DNA of 20,810 nucleotides from contig DAOTXK010000361.1 of assembly GCA_034435395.1 (NCBI GenBank), positions 1-20,810 of the forward strand, written 5' to 3'. The notes under the pieces are model-generated. The model was not told where the DNA came from and searched no databases. It worked only from the letters and a program-made list of their open reading frames with translations. How positions within the stretch are numbered: position 1 is the stretch's first letter; every line of letters starts with the position of its first letter. A program made the translations under genes and the position numbers. Shown piece by piece: positions 8,288 through 13,892 of the stretch. The stretch is from DAOTXK01 sp034435395 (GTDB lineage: Bacteria; Chloroflexota; Anaerolineae; Aggregatilineales; Ch27).

Positions 8288-8316
8288 TTGACGCCCACCT
8301 GCCCCGCCGCTACAAT
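8288..8316 (+). promoter_or_regulatory. Sigma70-type promoter of miaB
   Basis: TTGACG (8288-8293), a 17-bp spacer, then TACAAT (8311-8316). Each hexamer matches the consensus in five of six positions and the spacing is ideal. The predicted transcription start is about 47 nt before the miaB ATG. The same two hexamers with the same spacing recur at 13837-13865. Confidence 0.75.
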
Positions 8317-8369
8317 ATGCCCCAATCGGTCGTATTTATGCGCGTTCAGGGCATCTCAGGCGGCGAGCC

Positions 8370-9761
8370 ATGCGCTATCACATCTGGACCCTCGGCTGCC
8401 AGATGAACGTGGCCGACTCTCAACGGTTGGCCTCAGAACTGGAAAAACTCGGCCATCAGGCGGCGGCAGACTGGGAAGAGGCCGATATCTGGGTGCTCAA
8501 CACCTGTGTCGTCCGCCAGTCCGCCGAAGACAAAGCCTACGGGCGTCTCCGCGAGTTGCAGCGCGCCAAGCAGCAACAGCCGGACAAGATCATCGGTCTG
8601 ATGGGCTGCCTGGTCGGCGTGCGCGATCCGCTGCGCCTGCGCCAGCGGCTGCCCTATGTCGACGTTTTCCTGCCGCCCTCCGAACCCACTCCACTGATCG
8701 ACTTCCTGCGCGACCGTCACGCCGTGGCTGAAGCCCGCCAGGCGGAAGCCGCCGCCCGCGCCGCCCGCGATGCGCGGCAGGACAGCGCGTTGATCCTGCC
8801 GCTGCACGAACGCGGCCGGCTGGTCAGCGCGCACGTGCCGGTCGTCTATGGCTGCTCGCACGCCTGTAGCTTCTGCATCATCCCCTTCCGGCGGGGAGTG
8901 GAGCGCAGCCGCCGCGTCGGCGAGATCGTGGCGGAAGTGCGCAGCCTGGCCCGCCAGGGCGTGAAGGAAGTCACGATGCTGGGCCAGATCGTGGACCGTT
9001 ACGGCAAGGACATCCCTGACGGCCCCGGCCTGGCCGACCTGCTGCATCGGGTCCATGCGGTGGCCGAGGACGAGGGCCTGGAGCGCATCCGCTTCCTGAC
9101 CAGCCATCCCAACTGGATGACCGACCGGCTGCTGGATACGGTGGCCGAACTGCCCCGCGTCATGCCGCACATCGAAGTGCCGATCCAGGCGGGCGACGAT
9201 GAGGTGCTGGCCCGCATGAAGCGCGGTTATACCGCCGACGACTACCGCCGCCTGATCCACCGGATTCGCGCCCGCATCCCGGACGTGGCCATCCACACCG
9301 ACATCATCGTCGGCTTCCCCGGCGAAACGGATGAGCAGTTCCGCCGCACCGCTGACATCCTGGAGGAACTCCGGCTGGACAAAGCCCACATCGCCAAGTA
9401 CAGCCCGCGCCCTCACACGCTCAGCGCCCGCGCCCTGGCCGACGACGTGCCCCCGGAAGAAAAGGAGCGCCGCCGCCAGGCGCTGGACGACCTGCAGGCG
9501 CGCATCGTGGCCGCGATCAACAGCCGATATCTGGGCCAACAGGTGCCGGTGCTGTTCGAGGATCAGCACCAGGGCAAGTGGCGCGGGCGCACGCCGCAGA
9601 ACAAGCTGGTCTTTGTGACCAGCGAGCGCGATCTGCGCGGGCAGGTGGCCGACGTGGAAATCACCTGGACCGGCCCGTGGAGCATGCAGGGCCGCCTGCC
9701 GGAAGAAGCGCCAGAGGCCGACGTTATCGAGGTGATCCCGCTCACGACGGCGGGGCAGTAA
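8370..9761 (+). CDS. miaB: tRNA methylthiotransferase, MiaB type
   Basis: Radical-SAM enzyme that adds a methylthio group at C2 of N6-isopentenyl-adenosine 37 in tRNAs reading codons that start with U. It is 463 residues long, normal for the family. The N-terminal UPF0004 domain carries the auxiliary-cluster cysteines Cys10 (LGCQMN), Cys46 (NTC) and Cys80 (GC). The radical-SAM motif is Cys162-x3-Cys166-x2-Cys169 in CSHACSFCIIP. A TRAM-like RNA-binding domain fills the last ~70 residues. The usual MiaB string GQNVNSYG appears here as GQIVDRYG, so a subgroup difference is possible, but N-terminal LGCQMN and overall length favour MiaB over MtaB or RimO. The ATG at 8370 has only a weak purine-rich ribosome site (GGCGGCGAG). 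It has its own promoter and is probably transcribed alone. Confidence 0.93.
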   Translation: MRYHIWTLGCQMNVADSQRLASELEKLGHQAAADWEEADIWVLNTCVVRQSAEDKAYGRLRELQRAKQQQPDKIIGLMGCLVGVRDPLRLRQRLPYVDVFLPPSEPTPLIDFLRDRHAVAEARQAEAAARAARDARQDSALILPLHERGRLVSAHVPVVYGCSHACSFCIIPFRRGVERSRRVGEIVAEVRSLARQGVKEVTMLGQIVDRYGKDIPDGPGLADLLHRVHAVAEDEGLERIRFLTSHPNWMTDRLLDTVAELPRVMPHIEVPIQAGDDEVLARMKRGYTADDYRRLIHRIRARIPDVAIHTDIIVGFPGETDEQFRRTADILEELRLDKAHIAKYSPRPHTLSARALADDVPPEEKERRRQALDDLQARIVAAINSRYLGQQVPVLFEDQHQGKWRGRTPQNKLVFVTSERDLRGQVADVEITWTGPWSMQGRLPEEAPEADVIEVIPLTTAGQ

Positions 9762-9786
9762 CGGGCCTGAAACCCATCCACGGGCA

Positions 9787-9828
9787 GCGCCAGTCACGCA
9801 TGGCGCAGGGGTGGTGTCGTTTGCCCCT
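9787..9828 (+). terminator. Two adjacent hairpins after miaB (possible terminator)
   Basis: GCGCCA (9787-9792) pairs with TGGCGC (9801-9806) across an 8-nt loop, and AGGGG (9807-9811) pairs with CCCCT (9824-9828). No T-run follows, so this is at best a weak or Rho-assisted end of the miaB transcript. Confidence 0.3.
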
Positions 9829-9883
9829 CGACGGGAGACACGCGCCATTGCCAGGCCGACTCCCATAAGCGCCAGGCCGCCCC

Positions 9884-9912
9884 TTGCCGAAATGGACATC
9901 TGGCGTCATATT
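9884..9912 (+). promoter_or_regulatory. Candidate nitrilase promoter
   Basis: TTGCCG (9884-9889), a 17-bp spacer and CATATT (9907-9912), each matching consensus in four of six positions. It would give a leader of about 45 nt for the ATG at 9965. It also argues against the longer open frame that would start at a TTG lying in this -35 element. Confidence 0.4.
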
Positions 9913-9964
9913 AGGAGCCAGCAGCGCCCTGATCCGGCCACTGTCACCAACCGGGAGTCCACCC

Positions 9965-10963
9965 ATGTCCACGCCCGACGCCAGTTTTCGAATTGCAGCT
10001 GTGCAGGCCGCCCCCGTCTTCCTGGACCGCGAAGCCACCCTTAACAAAGCCTGCGCCCTGATCGCCGAAGCGGGCCGCCACGACGCCCGGCTCATCGTAT
10101 TCCCCGAATCCTTCATCCCCGCCTATCCGGATTGGGTATGGGCGGTTCCCGCCGGTGAGGCGTCGCTGCACAACGCGCTGTATGCCCGCCTGCTCGACAA
10201 CGCCGTAGAAATCCCCGGCCCGGCCACCGCGCGTCTGTGCCAGGCCGCGTCACAGGCGGGGGCGTATATCGTCATGGGCCTGACGGAACGTAACACCGAG
10301 GCCAGCGGCGGCAGCCTCTACAACACCATGCTCCTTATCGACCCGCAGGGCCAGATTCTGGGTCGGCATCGTAAGCTGGTGCCGACCGGCGGTGAGCGCC
10401 TGGTGTGGGCGCCGGGTGACGGCAGCACGCTGGCGGTCTACGACACCGCGCTGGGTAAGATCGGCGGCCTGATCTGTTGGGAGAACTACATGCCGCTGGC
10501 ACGGTACGCCTTATACGCCTGGGGCGCGCAACTCTACATCGCCCCGACCTGGGATCAGGGCGAGCCATGGCTGGCCACGCTCCGCCACATCGCCAGGGAG
10601 GGCCGCGTGTTCGTGGTGGGGTGCTGCACGGCGCTGCGCCGGGATGACATCCCCGACCACTTTGGATTCAAGTCCTACTATCAGGGCGCTGGCGAATGGA
10701 TCAACGCCGGGGATAGCGCCATTGTCCACCCCAACGGCAAATACCTCGCCGAACCTCTCCATGAGCAGGAAGGCATTCTTTATGCCGAGATCACGCTGGA
10801 ACACTGGCGGGGCGCGAAGCGGATGCTGGATGTGGCGGGCCACTACGCCCGGCCTGATGTCTTTCAGCTCACCGTCAACCGTATGCCGCGCCCGCTTATT
10901 CGAGCGCGGGAAGAGGCGTTGGCAGCCGATGACGCTGCCGAGCAGGAGGTCATCGGGAGATAG
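9965..10963 (+). CDS. Nitrilase (carbon-nitrogen hydrolase, branch 1 type)
   Basis: A 332-residue cytosolic thiol hydrolase expected to convert an organic nitrile to its acid and ammonia. The catalytic triad is visible: Glu48 in FPESFIPAYPDW, Lys137 in RHRKLVPTGGERLVW and Cys171 in GGLICWENYMPL. The CWENYMPL signature and the HRKL-PT-ER-W block are typical of true nitrilases, as against amidases or beta-ureidopropionases of the same fold. Length is slightly below the usual 340-360, with no missing core segment. The chosen start, MSTPDASFRIAAVQ, has CGGGAG 7 nt upstream and begins at the normal beta-strand; 27 further in-frame codons upstream begin with TTG and look non-coding. It stands alone between miaB (203-bp gap) and a convergent STAS-like gene. 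The substrate (aliphatic, aromatic or cyanide) cannot be told from the sequence. Confidence 0.9.
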   Translation: MSTPDASFRIAAVQAAPVFLDREATLNKACALIAEAGRHDARLIVFPESFIPAYPDWVWAVPAGEASLHNALYARLLDNAVEIPGPATARLCQAASQAGAYIVMGLTERNTEASGGSLYNTMLLIDPQGQILGRHRKLVPTGGERLVWAPGDGSTLAVYDTALGKIGGLICWENYMPLARYALYAWGAQLYIAPTWDQGEPWLATLRHIAREGRVFVVGCCTALRRDDIPDHFGFKSYYQGAGEWINAGDSAIVHPNGKYLAEPLHEQEGILYAEITLEHWRGAKRMLDVAGHYARPDVFQLTVNRMPRPLIRAREEALAADDAAEQEVIGR

Positions 10964-10981
10964 CAGCGGTGAATGCCGCTG
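10964..10981. terminator. Short GC hairpin between convergent genes
   Basis: CAGCGG and CCGCTG form a 6-bp perfect stem around a 6-nt loop directly after the nitrilase stop, in the 35-bp space before the convergent STAS-like gene's stop. No T-run is present on either side, so a terminator role is only a guess from position. Confidence 0.3.
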
Positions 10982-10998
10982 GCCTGGCCGTCTCGCCC

Positions 10999-11427
10999 TC
11001 AGCCCGCTTCCTGGGGCACAACCGCCGGAGCTGGCTCCAGCAGCGCCTGCGCTTCTTCCGGCGTCTCGGCAAACATCACCCTGGCGACCGCTTCGGGATA
11101 AATCCGGCGCATCGTATCAAACAGCGTGCTCAGGAAAGGAGGCGCGCCCACAAACACCATCCTTCCGGTATTGGGATGCCGGTTGGAGGCCAGCCGCCTG
11201 CCGTGCCACATCGGGCCGCCGGGTACCCCCAGGCTCTTGCGCAGATCGATGATACTGTCCACCCGATGATTCACCCCGTCCATCAGAGCGTGGGCATGGT
11301 TGATCACGGCGTAAAGTTCGTTCCAGCTCCACCGACCCTCCACGGCGTAGTAGATAACCGTCCGCTGATCGTTGGCCCAGCTCATCGTGATCGCCATCGG
11401 TTTCCCCTCCCGGCTGCCCAAACCCAT
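10999..11427 (-). CDS. STAS/SpoIIAA-like small protein
   Basis: A soluble protein of up to 142 residues resembling the SpoIIAA-like STAS proteins common in Chloroflexota. The pattern is an opening strand pair (TVIYYAVEGRWSWNEL), a helix, the strand VDSIIDLRKS, then RHPNTGRMVFVGAP and MRRIYPEAVARVMFAETPEEAQALL. There is no evident enzyme motif. The exact role is unknown; STAS domains usually act as protein-interaction switches. Two starts compete. The outer ATG (11427) follows AAGGAGA at 5 nt. The inner one (11397, MAITMSWANDQ) follows GGGAGGGG at 6 nt, fits the usual length of the family better, and leaves a sensible leader if the promoter at 11445-11473 is real. The outer start is given here but the inner one may be the true N-terminus. 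No partner gene (anti-sigma factor, phosphatase) is nearby. Confidence 0.72.
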   Translation of the reverse strand: MGLGSREGKPMAITMSWANDQRTVIYYAVEGRWSWNELYAVINHAHALMDGVNHRVDSIIDLRKSLGVPGGPMWHGRRLASNRHPNTGRMVFVGAPPFLSTLFDTMRRIYPEAVARVMFAETPEEAQALLEPAPAVVPQEAG

Positions 11428-11444
11428 CTGTCTCTCCTTCGTTT

Positions 11445-11473
11445 AGGATATATTGATTTTTCAAAGAAGGCAA
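11445..11473 (-). promoter_or_regulatory. Candidate promoter of the STAS-like gene
   Basis: On the minus strand, TTGCCT (11468-11473), a 17-bp AT-rich spacer, then TATCCT (11445-11450); four of six matches in each. Its predicted start point (about 11438) leaves almost no leader for the outer ATG but about 40 nt for the inner ATG at 11397. Confidence 0.35.
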
Positions 11474-11585
11474 GGGGGATATTTATTTTATTTACAGTAT
11501 CCAATCAATCAGGGCCGGCCCTCCGGTCCGGGCAAGAGATTCCGTCTTTTGCTGGCGGCATGTGGCCCGGGCGCACCCCAGCTAC

Positions 11586-11629
11586 TTGGGTAAGATTTGG
11601 GATAGAATTGGTATAAGTTTGGGTAAATG
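11586..11629 (+). repeat. Four tandem 11-bp repeats (TTGGG-type)
   Basis: Four consecutive 11-bp units: TTGGGTAAGAT, TTGGGATAGAA, TTGGTATAAGT and TTGGGTAAATG. The first four bases (TTGG) are identical in all units, the fifth is G in three, and the last six are A/T-rich and variable. The period equals about one helical turn, so a repeated protein would sit on one face of the DNA. The array lies 59-102 bp upstream of the extended -10 element at 11688. Confidence 0.75.
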
Positions 11630-11687
11630 GGGAAAATAAGCCGTTCGCCCGCCCCTCTGGACAGACTCGCGCGAAAGGCGCTCCCAA

Positions 11688-11696
11688 TGCTAGAAT
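11688..11696 (+). promoter_or_regulatory. Extended -10 promoter of the lipoprotein genes
   Basis: TGCTAGAAT, that is a TG dinucleotide one base before a TAGAAT hexamer. This is the extended -10 form, which can work without a good -35, and no -35 is visible (the region 17 bp upstream is CG-rich). The predicted start is near 11703, giving a leader of about 118 nt. Confidence 0.45.
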
Positions 11697-11735
11697 CACC
11701 CCACATTTGGGGAACGCGCCTGCTCCGCCGGGGCC

Positions 11736-11774
11736 TTGGGCCGTCCTGTGGCCCGAAAAACGCGCACGGGCCAC
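11736..11774 (+). promoter_or_regulatory. Alternative hairpins in the lipoprotein leader
   Basis: GTGGCCCG (11748-11755) and CGGGCCAC (11767-11774) form a perfect 8-bp stem with an 11-nt A-rich loop. The 5' arm of this stem can pair instead with TTGGGCC (11736-11742). The two structures exclude each other. They end 46 nt before the start codon and no T-run follows. Confidence 0.45.
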
Positions 11775-11820
11775 CCCGGCAGCCAGCCGAACGCCCTTCA
11801 CTTCAAGCGAGGAGACTGAT

Positions 11821-13002
11821 GTGAGGATACAGCCCACGCTGTGGTTCCGGCCAGTAGCCGTCCTTCTGGCGCTATCGCTGGGCGTCCTGGCCTGTAACCT
11901 GCTCAACAACCGCGCCGGCCCGCCCACAACCTCCCCAACCGCTACTGCCGCTGCCGGAGCGCCCGCGGTCACCGTCAACAGCCCGGCAGACGGCAGCGAG
12001 GTCGTGCGCGGTCGGGAAGTGCTTGTCCAGTCCGCCGCTCAGGATGCCATCGGCGTGACCCGCATCGAACTGCGCGTCAACGGCTTCATCGTCAGCACGG
12101 TTTCCTCCGAGTCGGTGAACGGCGAACGGCAATTCGCTGTCATTCAGTCCTGGACGCCAGCCGAAGCCGGGCCGGCCACGCTGGAGGTGATCGCCTATCG
12201 TGGCGCTATCCCCAGCGCCCCGGCTCGTCTCACGGTCAACGTGCGTGAATCGGCGGCCCTGGTCACGGCCACCGCCCTGCCACCCATCGGCGTCACCCTG
12301 CCCCCGCCTGAGGACACCACCTGCCGCGCCCGGGTGGAGGTCGACGGCCTGAACTTTCGCGCCGGACCGAGCACTGATTACCCGATCATCCGGGTGCTGA
12401 CGCTGGGCCAACTGACCGAAATCGTCGGTCGGCTGGCCGACAATAGCTGGTGGCAGGTGCGCGATGGCATTAACATCGGCTGGATCAGCGCGGCCTACAC
12501 CAGCGAGAGTGGCGATTGCAGCCTGATTCCGGTGGCTGCCCCGCCGCCCAGCCCGACGCCCCGGCCCGCCACGGCCACGCCGACCACGCCGCCGACCAGC
12601 ACGCCGATCCCCGGCTCTCCCGCGCCCACTTTCACCGCCACGCCGACGATCCCCGATCTGGTGGTCAGCGCGATCAGAGGGCCGCAACTGCTGGAGCTTA
12701 ACGCCACCGGCACCGTCGGCGCGCAGTACACGGTCACCATCCTCAACCAGGGCACGGGCAACAGCGGCCAGTTCTCGACCAGCTTCAAGCATCCGGATGG
12801 CACCACCCAGCAGCTACCGGCCATCGTGGTGAATCTCGCCCCAGGGCAGACGGTGGACCTGACGGTGGATGTGCTTTTTGAGGCGTCGGATAACTATCGG
12901 CTTGAGGCAACCGTTGACAGCGGTTCCCAGGTAGCCGAAAGCGACGAAGGGAACAACGTCCGCACCCTCAACGTGGTGATCACGAGTCCGCCGCAGCCGT
13001 AA
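11821..13002 (+). CDS. Lipoprotein with Ig-like, SH3b and CARDB domains
   Basis: A 393-residue exported lipoprotein. The signal peptide (MRIQ...LSLGVLAC) ends in a lipobox VLAC, so Cys25 is the predicted lipidation site. After a Thr/Pro spacer come a bacterial Ig-like domain (about 45-138, with SPADGSEVVRG), an SH3b domain (about 158-228, with LNFRAGPSTDYPIIRVL and WWQV...GWISAAY), a Pro/Thr linker (about 235-275), and a C-terminal CARDB-type adhesion domain (about 280-388, ending in ESDEGNNVRTLNVVI). It is likely anchored at the outer face of the membrane, binding cell-wall or surface ligands. The start is a GTG with GAGGAG 6 nt upstream; the open frame runs 38 codons further to a TTG but that part lacks a signal-peptide pattern. 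The next gene is a shorter paralogue 94 bp downstream. Confidence 0.87.
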   Translation: MRIQPTLWFRPVAVLLALSLGVLACNLLNNRAGPPTTSPTATAAAGAPAVTVNSPADGSEVVRGREVLVQSAAQDAIGVTRIELRVNGFIVSTVSSESVNGERQFAVIQSWTPAEAGPATLEVIAYRGAIPSAPARLTVNVRESAALVTATALPPIGVTLPPPEDTTCRARVEVDGLNFRAGPSTDYPIIRVLTLGQLTEIVGRLADNSWWQVRDGINIGWISAAYTSESGDCSLIPVAAPPPSPTPRPATATPTTPPTSTPIPGSPAPTFTATPTIPDLVVSAIRGPQLLELNATGTVGAQYTVTILNQGTGNSGQFSTSFKHPDGTTQQLPAIVVNLAPGQTVDLTVDVLFEASDNYRLEATVDSGSQVAESDEGNNVRTLNVVITSPPQP

Positions 13003-13096
13003 GGCGCGTCTGGCTCTCCGCAGGAAGCGTCGATGGGAGGGGATGGCCGTCACCGCCGGCCCTCTCTGACGACCGACCAGACATCAGGGACTACTC

Positions 13097-13834
13097 ATGC
13101 CTGCCTCCTGGTTCCGGCGATTGATCCCCCTGCTCCCGCTGGTGCCGCTGGCCCTGGCGACGCTGGCCTGCCACCTGGTGAGCAACGATTCTACGCCGGC
13201 CCCGCCGACGCCCGCCGCCGTCGCCAGCAGCGGCGCGCCCACCGTCACCGTGCTCTGGCCGCCCTTCGGCAGCGAGTTTGCCGTCCGCCAGGAAGTGACG
13301 GTACACGTCAGCGCCGCCGACGAGGTTGGCGTCACCCGCATCGAGCTTCGCTCGGCCAGCGCCATCCTGAGCAGTGTGCCTTCGCCGGAGCGCGGCGGCC
13401 AGAGTCGCTTTGAGGCTATCCTCTCCTGGACGCCGACACGGAGCGGCCAGCAGGACCTCGAAGTGGTGGCCTACCGTCGCCGCACGGCCAGCGAGCCGGT
13501 CCCGCTCACCCTGTTCATCCGCCAGCGGGCCAGCGACATCATAGCCACGCCCATACCGTTTGGCTTTTACGCGCAGCCCGCCACCCTGCCGGCGAACGCC
13601 GCCTGCCAGGTGCGGGTGGATATCGACAACCTGCGCTACCGGACCGGGCCGGGCACCGACTATGCCATCCTGGGACTGCTCGACCTGGGCGAGGTATTGT
13701 CCGTCACCGGTCGGAACAGCGCCGGGACCTGGTGGCAGATCAACCGGAATGACCAGACCGCCTGGGTGTCGTCGGAGGAGAGTTACAGCACGGAACTGAG
13801 CAGTTGCGCCGCTGCGCCCGTCATGAACCCCTGA
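13097..13834 (+). CDS. Lipoprotein with Ig-like and SH3b domains (paralogue)
   Basis: A 245-residue exported lipoprotein. The signal peptide contains LLPLVPLALATLAC; the lipobox TLAC puts the lipidated Cys at residue 25, the same position as in the preceding gene. An Ig-like domain (about 48-140, with VGVTRIELRSAS matching VTRIELRVNG of the paralogue) and an SH3b domain (about 168-235, with LRYRTGPGTDYAILGLL and TWWQI) follow in the same order. The Pro/Thr linker and CARDB domain of the first copy are absent, so the pair most likely arose by tandem duplication with loss or gain of the C-terminal part. AGGGA lies 7 nt before the ATG. No promoter was seen in the 94-bp gap, so co-transcription with the first copy is likely. 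Ligand unknown. Confidence 0.86.
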   Translation: MPASWFRRLIPLLPLVPLALATLACHLVSNDSTPAPPTPAAVASSGAPTVTVLWPPFGSEFAVRQEVTVHVSAADEVGVTRIELRSASAILSSVPSPERGGQSRFEAILSWTPTRSGQQDLEVVAYRRRTASEPVPLTLFIRQRASDIIATPIPFGFYAQPATLPANAACQVRVDIDNLRYRTGPGTDYAILGLLDLGEVLSVTGRNSAGTWWQINRNDQTAWVSSEESYSTELSSCAAAPVMNP

Positions 13835-13836
13835 CG

Positions 13837-13865
13837 TTGACGGCGACTGGCGGCGCATATACAAT
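13837..13865 (+). promoter_or_regulatory. Sigma70-type promoter of the 730-residue fusion gene
   Basis: TTGACG (13837-13842), a 17-bp spacer and TACAAT (13860-13865), identical in both hexamers and spacing to the miaB promoter. It starts 3 bp after the lipoprotein stop, and the predicted transcript begins about 21 nt before the ATG at 13893. Confidence 0.72.
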
Positions 13866-13892
13866 GGGGCTGAGGATCATTGTGAGGGGCCC

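Larger units (their letters stand above)
11428..11820. other. Divergent intergenic regulatory region
   Basis: A 393-bp stretch without a convincing gene, between the minus-strand STAS-like gene and the plus-strand lipoprotein. The left end is locally AT-rich (11440-11510), unlike the rest of the window. It holds, in order, a candidate minus-strand promoter, a perfect 12-bp palindrome AGGGCCGGCCCT (11511-11522), the 11-bp tandem repeat array, an extended -10 promoter and a leader with alternative hairpins. Short open frames here lack ribosome sites and recognisable content. Confidence 0.6.

Noticed and set aside
8433..9899. A 488-codon open frame opposite miaB
   Set aside because: Antisense to a complete miaB, with a low-complexity composition and no known motif.
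9884..9964. N-terminal extension of the nitrilase by 27 codons
   Set aside because: It would start at a TTG in a likely -35 element, with no ribosome site, and the extension does not match nitrilase N-termini. The ATG at 9965 is better placed.
11707..11820. N-terminal extension of the first lipoprotein by 38 codons
   Set aside because: It starts at a TTG and would bury the signal peptide. The GTG at 11821 has a strong ribosome site and begins a classic lipoprotein signal.
13035..13066. Hairpin between the two lipoprotein genes (GGCCG with CGGCC plus wobble pairs)
   Set aside because: Short core stem, bulged outer stem and no T-run; not enough to call a terminator in GC-rich DNA.
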